DNA of 42,852 nucleotides, taken from a virus. A program made the translations under genes and the position numbers. Positions within the stretch are counted from its first letter, which is position 1. The number at the start of each line of letters is the position of its first letter. Location: positions 1 through 42,852 of IMG/VR virus record IMGVR_UViG_3300023284_000760; one strand, 5' to 3'. This document shows, piece by piece, positions 17,679-25,200 of this stretch. The notes below the pieces were generated by a model that was not told where the DNA came from, ran no database searches, and saw nothing but the letters and a program-made list of their open reading frames with translations.

Positions 17679-17849
17679 TCATTCAAACACCGGTCCTCGT
17701 TTCTTCCGTGTCTTCTTCCTGCGCTTTTTGCCGCCTCTGGCCTTGCTGAGTGCAATCGCAACAGCCTCATCTTGAGATTTACCGGCCGCTTTTTCCGTCC
17801 GAATATTGGCAGAAATAATCTTCCTGCTCTTACCACTCTTGAGGACCAT
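17679..17849 (-). CDS. Small conserved basic phage protein, 56 aa
   Basis: Starts MVLKSGKSRKIISANIRTEK and has AGKSQDEAVAIALSKA followed by a Lys/Arg-rich tail. The pattern G(K/S)SRKxISxNIRxxxxxGKxQxxAVAIALxKA belongs to a widespread tiny phage protein family usually encoded near structural genes and of unproven function. TAATG overlap with the 27-codon gene upstream. Overlapping open frames here (e.g. 17636-17836) are shadows. Confidence 0.85.
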   Translation of the reverse strand: MVLKSGKSRKIISANIRTEKAAGKSQDEAVAIALSKARGGKKRRKKTRKKRGPVFE

Positions 17850-17932
17850 TAACGTTTGCGGCGCTGCGTGCGTTTGGTTTTCTTCTTTTTCTTGCGACGT
17901 TTGGCTCGTTCCGGGGGTGTATGTCCTGGCAT
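17849..17932 (-). CDS. Very basic micropeptide, 27 aa
   Basis: ATG 17932 is preceded by GGAGGATCTA, an excellent ribosome site. It encodes MPGHTPPERAKRRKKKKKTK and ends RRKR, so more than half is Lys/Arg. TAATG overlap with the next gene. Likely a nucleic-acid-associated or charge-neutralising peptide (inference). Confidence 0.65.
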   Translation of the reverse strand: MPGHTPPERAKRRKKKKKTKRTQRRKR

Positions 17933-17941
17933 TAGATCCTC

Positions 17942-18271
17942 CTACGCGACTTGCGCGAAACCTAAATTCTTGATTTTATAGAAGTATTGGGTAAAAGACT
18001 GTGTTGACAGTCCATTATCTGCATTGAATGTAAGTACTTTTTTCTCCGGCGTCTGCAACGTATTATTCACAATCGCATTAAAACTGCCGGCAATATCCAC
18101 CTGTATCGAAGTCGATGGCACCGCTATGACCGTCCAGTCGATCAATTCCTTGCCGGATAGGCAATCATCCAGTCTAAACCGTGCCGTTGTCGGCGTATAG
18201 GGATCGCCATTGTTATCCCGTGGCGTAATGGTAACAGTGACAGCAGCCAGCTCATTGTGTGTCGCGCTCAT
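17942..18271 (-). CDS. Probable virion protein, beta-sandwich, 109 aa
   Basis: MSATHNELAAVTVTITPRDN starts a fibronectin- or Ig-like pattern (ARFRLDDCLSGKELIDW, VDIAGSFNAIVNN, KKVLTFNADNG). Small beta domains of this kind are typical of virion decoration. It lies directly after the 220-aa gene (2-nt gap), at the end of the appendage module. Confidence 0.65.
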   Translation of the reverse strand: MSATHNELAAVTVTITPRDNNGDPYTPTTARFRLDDCLSGKELIDWTVIAVPSTSIQVDIAGSFNAIVNNTLQTPEKKVLTFNADNGLSTQSFTQYFYKIKNLGFAQVA

Positions 18272-18273
18272 GC

Positions 18274-18936
18274 CTACTCCAGTGCAATTGGCAGATCATC
18301 CTCTTGTAGAAGAATACCACCATCTTCGGTAAGGATAAATCCAAGCGGCTGCGACGTATCCACAATGCCAATCGTAGCATTGCTTATCGACTGAAATGTC
18401 GCCCCTTGGAACGATTCAGACAAAAACGTGGCCGATCTCGAGGTGGATCTGAACAGAACGAAATGTGACCGCAGCAATGCCGCAGTAGCTGTAACACCGA
18501 TAGTAGGCGTGGCGACAATCGACGTGGAGACGTCTAGGGCCTCATCCGGCACAGTTACCGTGATCACCTCATTGACCGTAATGTTGTAATCCGGCGCAGC
18601 AGTCCATGTTATCGTCACTACCGTATCAGACGTCCTGACCACAGACGTCACGGATTCTTTGTCGCGGACTTCCTTATTCCAACCCTTGTCCTCAAACTGA
18701 GCCGAGGTCACGCCGTTAAGGATGATCTGTCGAACTTGATTAAAGGATGCTCCAAAGACAGCCCAAGTGGCATTACTCAGTGTGATGGTATTTACGTGAC
18801 TATCAGCACTGACCACGGGCTCTGTAAGCGCCGTAACCCCGCCAACTACAGCCTCTGCTGCTCCAACTACCTTACCGGAAAAATCCCCATACGGGCTGCG
18901 TGTACAGCCATACAGCCCTAATCGGGTAGTGATCAT
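18274..18936 (-). CDS. Probable virion appendage protein, 220 aa
   Basis: Beta-rich sequence with Thr/Val strands (VTSVVRTSDTVVTITWTAAPDYN, NEVITVTVPDEALDVS). It is likely an Ig-like or other beta-sandwich protein of the capsid or tail surface. The first residues (MITTRLGLYGC) lack a signal peptide. The C terminus, GFILTEDGGILLQEDDLPIALE, resembles endings of phage glycine-rich virion proteins. It shares one base with the 564-aa fibre gene. Confidence 0.7.
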   Translation of the reverse strand: MITTRLGLYGCTRSPYGDFSGKVVGAAEAVVGGVTALTEPVVSADSHVNTITLSNATWAVFGASFNQVRQIILNGVTSAQFEDKGWNKEVRDKESVTSVVRTSDTVVTITWTAAPDYNITVNEVITVTVPDEALDVSTSIVATPTIGVTATAALLRSHFVLFRSTSRSATFLSESFQGATFQSISNATIGIVDTSQPLGFILTEDGGILLQEDDLPIALE

Positions 18937-20630
18937 CAGACGATCACAAAGGAATCACCGCTAGCGGGCGCCGTGGTCACGGCCGTTACTGTGAGCGTTC
19001 CAGTAGCTCCTGCGTAGTCTGTAATATCGGATGCCTCTTGTGCGCCATTACCGCTAGTTATCACAACAACTCGACCAATAAAGTGATCATCTGTGGCTTC
19101 TGACAAATCAGTTTGCATTACTGTTGTAGTTGGAGTGCCTTCAAAAAGTCCGGTTTGTATGCCCAGAGCCGATGCTTCCAGATTATCAGCAGCCGCAGCA
19201 GAGGTAGAAATAGCACCCATATCTGAATCCATGCGACCTCCGACTAATGCGGTCGGCAATAATCCTGGAATAGTCGTGGCAGTATCGGCCAATATATCAT
19301 CAATATCAGAGGGTAAATTAGCTGCATCCAGTTCGGCCAGTCGCGCCTCGGTAGCTACACTTGCAAGCGCTGCATTATCAGTGCCGCGCATTGCCGTGGT
19401 GGGAATGGCATCAACACCTGTTTGAACGTTTGCAATATCGGTAGCCAGATCCGTATCAGTAGGCGTACCCAATGTAGCAGGTAACGTTGTACCTGTATCC
19501 ACCAGGATCGCATCAACACCAGTCTGATTATCGTCCAGTGTCTCTGTGACAGCACCACTGGCATTGTCAGTTATCTTCCAGTTACCACGAATACTTGCGT
19601 TGCTGGTAGCCGAGCAAGAAGCTGCCCAGATTATCTGACCATCGCCCTCAAAGGACGCCTCGTATGTTCCGGTGCCGGCGCCCATGTTCTCAACTGTCCA
19701 GCCGCCCGAATGGTGTCTTATGTGCAGAGTAGAAGCATTCAGTCCAACTCCAAAATCTATAGTAGGCGAAGCTGCTCCGGCAACTGCTGAGTGACATTGA
19801 TCATAGAAGAAGTCACCAGTTTCGCCAAATGTCTGTGTGCCTGCAATGCCACAATTGAGACAATGGGTGTCCGCGGGTAATGTAACTGCTCTCATCTCGC
19901 ATTCATGGAAGTGTTGTTCCCCGGTCGTATTTGTTGCGATACCTGTCACGACTGCATTGAAAAAGACGCTGCCGTCTATGTTCTGTCCGCCCAAGGCCAG
20001 CGTCCAGTTTTCCCCCATAAAGACTTGATTAGCTTGGGTTGCGGCAAGCGTTATGGTAGACCCGGAGGCTATTTGAAACTTGGATAAGCCTAGAGAGGCG
20101 GCTAGCGTATTAGCGTCGGCCATGTTATCTACTGGATTGAAGGCAGTACCGCTCTCGAAATCGGTAGTACCGGCAGCACCGTTGACCGTGTCGATCCATA
20201 TAGCACCGCCTTCGTAGACGCCAAATTCTTGTAAATCGCGTAGTCTGCGTCCGGCAGAATCTGCAATGTTATGTGTAGCTCCAGTAAGAATCCGATCCCA
20301 GACGGCCGCGGCAAAAATTTCAATAGTGAACTCGTGTACAACTTCGCCTATGACAGATACACCACCGACAGTACCCGTAGAAATATAAACGCCATAGCTT
20401 TTGCCTGCTTCATAGCCATTGGCAGCGGTGGCAATAACTGTCCCTTCGTTCAGTCCGACAACGCTTGCTCGATTAACGCTTACGGTGACTCCTGCCGTGA
20501 TTGGCGTAGCGTTATTTTCTTCCAACACAGAAAGAACCGGCGTTCCTGCTAAAACAGTCGGCACACCAGTTGCAAAAGCACGTGTCGTGAATTGAAACCT
20601 GAAAGTATCTTCTAGGGTTATATCTCTCAT
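18936..20630 (-). CDS. Large fibre-like virion protein, 564 aa
   Basis: The N-terminal ~110 residues form a beta domain (FRFQFTTRAFATGVPTVLAG...NEGTVIATAANGYEAGKSYGVYIS). Residues ~115-370 have right-handed beta-helix-like turns beginning GAIWIDTVNGAAGTTDFESG. Residues ~380-470 carry Asp/Thr/Ala repeats (NVQTGVDAIPTTAM, DDILADTATTIPGLLP) that look like a coiled trimer stalk. The C-terminal ~70 residues form another beta domain. Similar proteins in many phages are annotated as tail or head fibres. Its location upstream of terminase, away from the tail genes, suggests a head fibre or accessory adhesin (inference). Confidence 0.75.
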   Translation of the reverse strand: MRDITLEDTFRFQFTTRAFATGVPTVLAGTPVLSVLEENNATPITAGVTVSVNRASVVGLNEGTVIATAANGYEAGKSYGVYISTGTVGGVSVIGEVVHEFTIEIFAAAVWDRILTGATHNIADSAGRRLRDLQEFGVYEGGAIWIDTVNGAAGTTDFESGTAFNPVDNMADANTLAASLGLSKFQIASGSTITLAATQANQVFMGENWTLALGGQNIDGSVFFNAVVTGIATNTTGEQHFHECEMRAVTLPADTHCLNCGIAGTQTFGETGDFFYDQCHSAVAGAASPTIDFGVGLNASTLHIRHHSGGWTVENMGAGTGTYEASFEGDGQIIWAASCSATSNASIRGNWKITDNASGAVTETLDDNQTGVDAILVDTGTTLPATLGTPTDTDLATDIANVQTGVDAIPTTAMRGTDNAALASVATEARLAELDAANLPSDIDDILADTATTIPGLLPTALVGGRMDSDMGAISTSAAAADNLEASALGIQTGLFEGTPTTTVMQTDLSEATDDHFIGRVVVITSGNGAQEASDITDYAGATGTLTVTAVTTAPASGDSFVIV

Positions 20631-21499
20631 TGTCCTGCGAGACCTCCTCCCTTACCGGCGATTCCGCCTTTATGGGCTAAGCCACCAGAGTATGCAAGAC
20701 TTGACATTATTCTGCCACCAACAGGCGCAGCAACCTCTATGGGGATTATTTGAGTACGAGACTGAAATATCTGATAAGGATTATGTTTGAGTATTTGTGC
20801 ATGAGAGTTCAATAATCGCCAGTCATAAAAATAGGCATAATAGAGCTTTCCACGAAATGATAGAGCTGTGCTATTACGACCATCACCCAAGTTGGTAAGA
20901 ATAATGCCACCATTTCTTGTCGAGGCCGATGCGAACTCAACACCATCATGATGAACTCGTATGGTGCATGCACCTGTACCAGCACCATCTGATGAAATTA
21001 CCCAATCGTGATATCCAGTGGGCGTGATGCCAGTATCGGCGAATGATGTCGTGCCACCAACAGTAGGATCAAAATCTACTCTATCAGTCGCGCCGTCATC
21101 GGCAATGTTGATATAATCACTACCAATGTCAACACCGTCACCAAATAGCGCGCCGTGAGCCGGGTTACCGTCATCAATTCGATCAATTCCAAAGGCTATT
21201 GACCAAGGTTGCGAATCACTAAATGTAAGAGTTGTAAAATTAAACCCATCCCGACTTGCTCCAGAGGTTCTAAAATCAAAAGTTCTACCTCTCCTATTAG
21301 TTAACCATGCCGTAGGATTGCCTACATTCTGTATTGCGTGATCGCTCTTAACAAACTCGCGTAAAGTGTCTCCCATTCCATCATTACAAAGAAACGCCCG
21401 CAATAAACCTCTTGCAAATGGATGCGCATCATTTATCTCTAATGATACCGATCTGTCATATGGCCGACGAACCCACGGTATTTTGCGGATAATCGCCAT
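20627..21499 (-). CDS. LamG/concanavalin-like virion protein, 290 aa
   Basis: Residues ~75-240 show a laminin-G-like beta sandwich: PWSIAFGIDRIDDG, GYHDWVISSDGAGTGACTIRVHHDGVEFASAS, RGKLYYAYFYDWRLLNSHAQILKHNPYQIFQ. The last motif is a hallmark of phage LamG-domain proteins. The C terminus is glycine-rich (LAHKGGIAGKGGGLAGQ). Probably a sugar-binding surface protein of the virion. It overlaps both neighbours by 1-4 nt. Confidence 0.8.
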   Translation of the reverse strand: MAIIRKIPWVRRPYDRSVSLEINDAHPFARGLLRAFLCNDGMGDTLREFVKSDHAIQNVGNPTAWLTNRRGRTFDFRTSGASRDGFNFTTLTFSDSQPWSIAFGIDRIDDGNPAHGALFGDGVDIGSDYINIADDGATDRVDFDPTVGGTTSFADTGITPTGYHDWVISSDGAGTGACTIRVHHDGVEFASASTRNGGIILTNLGDGRNSTALSFRGKLYYAYFYDWRLLNSHAQILKHNPYQIFQSRTQIIPIEVAAPVGGRIMSSLAYSGGLAHKGGIAGKGGGLAGQ

Positions 21500-22008
21500 T
21501 AGGCCGTAGTAAAAGTAATGCCCGTGGTGTTGACATCAGATCCAGCAGCCATTGTGCCTGCAGTATTATTGTGCAGAACAAGCATAAATCGTTTTGGCAT
21601 AATTCCACCGAAAAATTGCGCCACACCAGCCGGTCCCCAGTGATAGCCTTGAGCAGTAGCAGGTGTGGTTGCTTCAACCTCGGAAGATACAAATAAAATA
21701 AGATTCGCTTTAACAAATGCGGTGTCCTCTACTTCTTCAGTAGCAGCATTGAATAAGGCATCAATACCACCTGTCATGTCGGTAGCTGTTTCGGAATACT
21801 GACCGGCGATGTATATATCGAGCGTATCACCAACGACTGGTGTCGTAGCACCAAGTTCTAATATACCGCCGCAAAGAACATCCATGTAAAGCGTAGATGT
21901 ATTATCGAAAATTGCAGAGGTAGCGAACTCTCCGGGCGCAAGACTGGTTCCCCACGCTGTAACAGCAAGTGCTGCATCTGTGTCATAGGTAATATTGGTT
22001 ACTGCCAT
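21499..22008 (-). CDS. Probable virion protein of the appendage module, 169 aa
   Basis: Beta-rich: VLCGGILELGATTPVVGDTLDIYIAGQYSETATDMTGGIDALF, then FFGGIMPKRFMLVLHNNTAG. Such proteins accompany LamG proteins in many phage genomes and are probably structural. I know no biochemical role. It is joined by 1-nt overlaps to the 139-aa gene upstream and the LamG gene downstream. Confidence 0.7.
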   Translation of the reverse strand: MAVTNITYDTDAALAVTAWGTSLAPGEFATSAIFDNTSTLYMDVLCGGILELGATTPVVGDTLDIYIAGQYSETATDMTGGIDALFNAATEEVEDTAFVKANLILFVSSEVEATTPATAQGYHWGPAGVAQFFGGIMPKRFMLVLHNNTAGTMAAGSDVNTTGITFTTA

Positions 22009-22427
22009 CAGCTGGTCCTCTGCACATCAGCAAGTATTGGAACAGGAAGCCGAAGCTCGGCCGCCCTGCTGAATTGCTGATCTCGAATAGCCGCAAGAGT
22101 CGTTACTGTGGTAGAACCGCCACCAAAAGTATTCAAAAGCTCTTGTACGGCCATGTGAGCATTGCCAGGACCAACAACAACCTCAGCACCCAAACCCAAT
22201 AATCGATCAACCCGCGTCTTATCTGAAACCGGCAAAGCCTGAAACTCTGCAACATCAATGGATTCAAATAATACGCCAGAACTAATGCTGGTCAGAGGAT
22301 TATCGCGGTTTTCGGTTGTGATAGATGTTAAAAATTGAACGTCTGTCATTCCAGAATAGCTTCGGACTAACGGATCGTTAGTGCGTTCTTCCTGTAGATC
22401 AGCAACTTGTTTTGCTGTGTATGGCAT
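22008..22427 (-). CDS. Conserved phage protein of the appendage module, 139 aa
   Basis: Middle: LTSISSGVLFESIDVAEFQALPVSDKTRVDRLLGLG. C terminus: TTLAAIRDQQFSRAAELRLPVPILADVQ. This layout (LFEAID..EF.AL....V..LLGLG ... SRAEELG) recurs in phage genomes beside LamG and fibre genes and has no known function. It is 2 nt downstream of the 62-aa gene. Confidence 0.75.
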   Translation of the reverse strand: MPYTAKQVADLQEERTNDPLVRSYSGMTDVQFLTSITTENRDNPLTSISSGVLFESIDVAEFQALPVSDKTRVDRLLGLGAEVVVGPGNAHMAVQELLNTFGGGSTTVTTLAAIRDQQFSRAAELRLPVPILADVQRTS

Positions 22428-22429
22428 TT

Positions 22430-22618
22430 TTAGCCTCCACTGCTGGCAACGATCTTGACTGGATTCAGACGCTCACGCGCTTGCAATGCATGTTTCTTAA
22501 TTATATTCGACATAGCCAGTGCATCCTGCCAATGAACAACGATCGCTTTGTCATTCATAATGATAGCAACACCGTCGTTCGATTGCTCAACAGTAAATTT
22601 CATTTTTTGCTGGATCAT
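22430..22618 (-). CDS. Hypothetical protein, 62 aa
   Basis: ATG 22618 follows AGGAGCCGCA, a clear ribosome site. Contains a beta hairpin (MKFTVEQSNDGVAIIMNDKAIVVHW) then a basic helix (ALAMSNIIKKHALQARERLN). Small unknown proteins with this layout often precede the 139-aa family. Function not recognised. Confidence 0.65.
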   Translation of the reverse strand: MIQQKMKFTVEQSNDGVAIIMNDKAIVVHWQDALAMSNIIKKHALQARERLNPVKIVASSGG

Positions 22619-22631
22619 TGCGGCTCCTAGG

Positions 22632-22778
22632 CTATTTTATATAGGCAATCAAATGCCAGATCCCATCGACAAAACGCTCAGGAATGGCACTCGGATCTTG
22701 AATCCGCTGCACCTCACCACATACCAAGCGAAACCTAGGATACTTGCTTGCATGTGTATGATCGGTTGCATGTTTCAA
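22632..22778 (-). CDS. Hypothetical protein, 48 aa (TTG start)
   Basis: A TTG at 22778 overlaps the Ref-like stop as TTGA. The peptide reads KHATDHTHASKYPRFRLVCG then EVQRIQDPSAIPERFVDGIWHLIAYIK. It fills the gap between 22618 and the nuclease gene, which would otherwise be empty. No family recognised. An alternative overlapping frame (40 codons from the ATG at ~22769) looks less protein-like. Confidence 0.55.
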   Translation of the reverse strand: MKHATDHTHASKYPRFRLVCGEVQRIQDPSAIPERFVDGIWHLIAYIK

Positions 22779-23128
22779 TTTCTCGTCTTTATCCACAAAT
22801 CCAACGCCTGTCGGCGTATCTCGTAGCCGACAGCATAATCTAACCAGGGATTGGACTCAAACTTAGCCAGCAGAAAGTCCTGCACTGCTATCAGCACAGA
22901 TTCAGGGCCATACTCACTCTGGAAGGTCCGCTTGCCCATCGTCAGACTCGGGCCGAGTAGTCCGGACATGGCCTGCCGAGACCAGCCGTCCTGTTTTATC
23001 CCCAAATGATGCCATTCGCATGACGAGTAAGTCCGATGATGACCCTCGCGGGTAAGGCCGGACACCACGTGTTGCACGGTCGGCAAGCGTGTCCGGTTTA
23101 GGGTCAACAAACACGGCAGGCATGGCAT
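22775..23128 (-). CDS. Ref-family (RecA-dependent nuclease-like) HNH protein, at least 117 aa
   Basis: Residues 1-80 show the Ref/HNH pattern: CLPCLL with PTVQHVVSGLTREGHHRTYSSCEWHHLG, i.e. CxxC, a histidine-containing segment, then C(E/P)WHH. C-terminal SEYGPESVLIAVQDFLLAKFE matches FE..YG.E..LL. P1 Ref is the best-known relative and makes site-directed cuts with RecA. The ATG at 23128 has AAGGAG only 3 nt before it. The same frame stays open upstream with family-like residues (GKTTATAEEKRRLKTIKEHM), so the true start is probably a non-ATG codon near the end of rusA. Confidence 0.75.
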   Translation of the reverse strand: MPCLPCLLTLNRTRLPTVQHVVSGLTREGHHRTYSSCEWHHLGIKQDGWSRQAMSGLLGPSLTMGKRTFQSEYGPESVLIAVQDFLLAKFESNPWLDYAVGYEIRRQALDLWIKTRN

Positions 23129-23184
23129 GTGCTCCTTGATGGTTTTGAGGCGCCGCTTTTCCTCGGCCGTAGCGGTGGTTTTAC

Positions 23185-23520
23185 CTACGATATCAAAACC
23201 TCCACACTGCCGGCCTTGATCGGATTGAATTTCTGTATTCTCAGATCAACAACTTCTGAATCATCCGAAATCGCGCCATATTCCACCAAACTATCGAGCA
23301 ACGGCTTTATCAGATTATCTATGTCGCGCTTTCGTTTGTCAGGTGGGCGAACGCGTATATAGATTGAATACGGCCCCTCACCGCCCTTTGGCACAGCCTG
23401 CTCATACAAATAGACCATAGCCTCTTTCTTATAAGAGCGGCCCTTTCTAGATAGGATTTTTCGATTACGATCAACCGCGTAATATGTGTTTACAGTTGGC
23501 GGATAAGGCATGGTTATCAT
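23185..23520 (-). CDS. rusA: Holliday junction resolvase RusA-like, 111 aa
   Basis: Has the RusA signature: PYPPTVNTYYAVDRNRKILS at the N terminus, RPPDKRKRDIDNLIKPLLDSL (residues ~57-78) with the catalytic Asp residues of the DxDN...K motif, and ISDDSEV (~83). RusA is a small endonuclease that resolves four-way DNA junctions. In the early recombination cluster with the Ref-like and DUF1367 genes it probably debranches replication or recombination intermediates before packaging. Confidence 0.93.
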   Translation of the reverse strand: MITMPYPPTVNTYYAVDRNRKILSRKGRSYKKEAMVYLYEQAVPKGGEGPYSIYIRVRPPDKRKRDIDNLIKPLLDSLVEYGAISDDSEVVDLRIQKFNPIKAGSVEVLIS

Positions 23521-23522
23521 TT

Positions 23523-23810
23523 TTAGTATCCGTCAACAGGGATTGCCTGATAAACATGCGCCAGAAAAGCACCACCCTGCATTATGGCTGTGCCTACGTG
23601 AGTTATTTGCAACCCTTCTAAATCATCAATCGGATGCCCCGTGCCAAATACTCGGAAACTACGCGGAAAAGTAGGTTCTCCGGGTATGGTTTCCACCCAC
23701 ATTTTAAGCTCACCAAATTGTTCACCCACATGAACAAGCTTAGCCGATAGTGGCAAATCAATAACCGTTTCACCAAGGCCCAAATTGAATTTATGTACAG
23801 TTCTCATCAT
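23523..23810 (-). CDS. Conserved phage protein, 95 aa
   Basis: Begins MRTVHKFNLGLGETVIDLPL with LVHVGEQFGELKMWVETIPG and FRVFGTGHPI...THVGTAIMQGGAFLAHVYQ. This small beta protein family (R.VGTGHP and ..VGT....F.WH..) is common next to DUF1367 and RusA genes in phages; no function is known. ATGA overlap with the DUF1367 gene; 2 nt before the RusA start. Confidence 0.75.
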   Translation of the reverse strand: MMRTVHKFNLGLGETVIDLPLSAKLVHVGEQFGELKMWVETIPGEPTFPRSFRVFGTGHPIDDLEGLQITHVGTAIMQGGAFLAHVYQAIPVDGY

Positions 23811-24259
23811 TCAAAACTCTCCACTTGTTCCACAACAGAGCGCAGCATATCGCCCGTGTAATTCTTGAGAACGTGTTTGATTATAACGTCGATCGTTTTT
23901 GCATACAGCTTCTCAAACTCATCTTCACTCATACTAGCAAATGATATCGACTTCGCCACTACTCTGGTACTGCCATCAAGGCGAATCCACTGATAATAGA
24001 AACCACACAAAATAATGATGTCGTAACGGAATTGATCGAAGTTCTTCTCACCAACCATGTTGCCTTCATCTGGGAGCCAGTAGTCAAACGCCAAATTCAA
24101 CAACGCATAGTATTTTTTGTGGTATTCATAATTTCTGACTCTTTTGAAAGTCAGGCGTGTCGGCTGCCCAATCTTGATATGTTTCAGAAGTTCAGCATCG
24201 TGATCGGTCGCTGGCATTAACGTGCGTGCTGCTGTTTTCAAGAAAAAAGCGTCCATCAA
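23807..24259 (-). CDS. DUF1367 family phage protein, 150 aa
   Basis: LMPATDHDAELLKHIKIGQPTRLTFKRVRNYEYHKKYYALLNLAFDYW is characteristic of DUF1367 (a motif around FKRVRN..FH.K.FALL). It is found in the recombination/Nin region of many temperate and lytic phages, usually near RusA or NinB-like genes. The C terminus is acidic and helical (LRSVVEQVESFE). Likely DNA-metabolism related by association only. It overlaps the gene upstream by ATGA. Confidence 0.85.
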   Translation of the reverse strand: MMDAFFLKTAARTLMPATDHDAELLKHIKIGQPTRLTFKRVRNYEYHKKYYALLNLAFDYWLPDEGNMVGEKNFDQFRYDIIILCGFYYQWIRLDGSTRVVAKSISFASMSEDEFEKLYAKTIDVIIKHVLKNYTGDMLRSVVEQVESFE

Positions 24260-24609
24260 ATCGGTGGGCCAACCATAATTGCCGGCGGCCGCGGAATCTC
24301 TTGATCAATTGGTCGCCATAAATGCAGACAATAATCATGGCAATTGACGTGATCGGAGGCCAGCACGTGTAATTGCATTACGCACAGATCATTTGACCAA
24401 AAATCACACTTGATCTCATCCATGTCCTCATAGGTTGGTGTGCGTCCACGCCTAGAAACAGAAACATGTTCCCAATCTAAGCCATTCGAGAAGATCACTT
24501 TCAAACCACGTGGCTTTATCATCAATGCTCCATTCTGTGAATCACCACACTCGTATCCATCAAGAATCATTCGATACTGTTCCAGCTTTTCAGGACAGCC
24601 AAAAGACAT
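24256..24609 (-). CDS. Hypothetical phage protein, 117 aa
   Basis: DWEHVSVSRRGRTPTYEDMDEIK then VMQLHVLASDHVNCHDYCLHLWRPIDQEIPRPPAIMVG. This is a compact alpha/beta family seen in phage early regions (WEHVSVS....PTW.EM...K..F....V.QLH....YVN.H..CLHLWRP). Function unknown. The ATG at 24609 sits in the 3' part of an early gene cluster that overlaps DUF1367 by 4 nt. Confidence 0.75.
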   Translation of the reverse strand: MSFGCPEKLEQYRMILDGYECGDSQNGALMIKPRGLKVIFSNGLDWEHVSVSRRGRTPTYEDMDEIKCDFWSNDLCVMQLHVLASDHVNCHDYCLHLWRPIDQEIPRPPAIMVGPPI

Positions 24610-24677
24610 CAGAATAACTCCCGCTGTGATGATCGCTCAACCAGGCGCCAGTAATGTTCCGGCCGGCCCAGGTAAAG

Positions 24678-24851
24678 TCAATCGCTGTGTGCCTCAGGGC
24701 GCTTATTAGCTCGTCGATACTTAGCCTTTTGTCTACAGGCATTAGAGCAATACCTCGCTGTCTTGAGTGCCTTGAATGTTTTGCCACAGATGGGACAAAC
24801 ATGATCCACCTTCTTTCGGAGTGCGGATAACTCGCCAGCCGCCCTGCTCAT
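24678..24851 (-). CDS. Small zinc-ribbon protein, 57 aa
   Basis: ATG 24851 overlaps the upstream stop as ATGA. Frame: MSRAAGELSALRKKVDHV, then CPICGKTF, then ARYCSNACRQKAKYRRANKR. The CPxC...CSxxC pattern is a phage-common zinc finger followed by a basic helix, so nucleic-acid binding is likely. The overlapping 70-codon frame 24590-24802 is not zinc-finger-like and was not used. From 24610 to 24677 there is no other convincing gene. Confidence 0.8.
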   Translation of the reverse strand: MSRAAGELSALRKKVDHVCPICGKTFKALKTARYCSNACRQKAKYRRANKRPEAHSD

Positions 24852-25120
24852 GTCCAGGCCGCTTCATATTTCTCCCTAGTAATCCACCCGGACCACTTGT
24901 TACCCGTGTCGTGATGGTTGATCCACTCGCCGGTATCTTCCCAACAGTCTCGTCCAAGAGTCGATTCATGTACCTCTGCGTACAAGTGGCAATCACCCTT
25001 TGATGCGTTCTTGAAGGCGACCGTCTTGGCCTCGTCAATAGTTTTGTGTTCAGACGTTTCGATCCATTGGTCGTATTCATCACGCTCGTACCAAAGCGCT
25101 AAATATCGTTTGACTGTCAT
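24848..25120 (-). CDS. Hypothetical phage protein, 90 aa
   Basis: Start ATG 25120 chosen because GGAG lies 6 nt upstream; an upstream GTG at 25135 would add only 5 residues. MTVKRYLALWYERDEYDQWIE then KTIDEAKTVAFKNASKGD. The C terminus is Trp- and Asp-rich (WINHHDTGNKWSGW). First gene after the strong promoter at 25146-25174, so it probably opens a separate leftward transcript. No known family. Confidence 0.75.
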   Translation of the reverse strand: MTVKRYLALWYERDEYDQWIETSEHKTIDEAKTVAFKNASKGDCHLYAEVHESTLGRDCWEDTGEWINHHDTGNKWSGWITREKYEAAWT

Positions 25121-25145
25121 TGCTTTCTCCACCAAACCAGATTGG

Positions 25146-25174
25146 AGTGTAACACACTATCGATACTGTGTCAA
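25146..25174 (-). promoter_or_regulatory. Strong sigma70 promoter with operator-like palindrome
   Basis: On the minus strand TTGACA (25174-25169), a 17-nt spacer, and TACACT (25151-25146). The start point would be near 25139, leaving a short leader before the ATG at 25120. The spacer, including part of the -35, holds the inverted repeat ACACAGTATCGATAGTGTGT at 25152-25171 (one mismatched pair). Such a position blocks RNA polymerase when bound, so repressor control is likely. Confidence 0.8.
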
Positions 25175-25200
25175 TCAAGACCATAAGCCCTCTTGGTTAG

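Noticed and set aside
22690-22720. tRNA T-arm-like sequence on the minus strand (CGGATTCAAGATCCG)
   Set aside because: Lies within a coding frame and no other tRNA arms surround it. I saw no convincing tRNA gene elsewhere in the window.
24590-24802. 70-codon minus frame after the zinc-ribbon gene
   Set aside because: Overlaps the coupled CxxC zinc-ribbon frame and is not protein-like in its first part; a short form from ATG 24742 could not be excluded but has no support.
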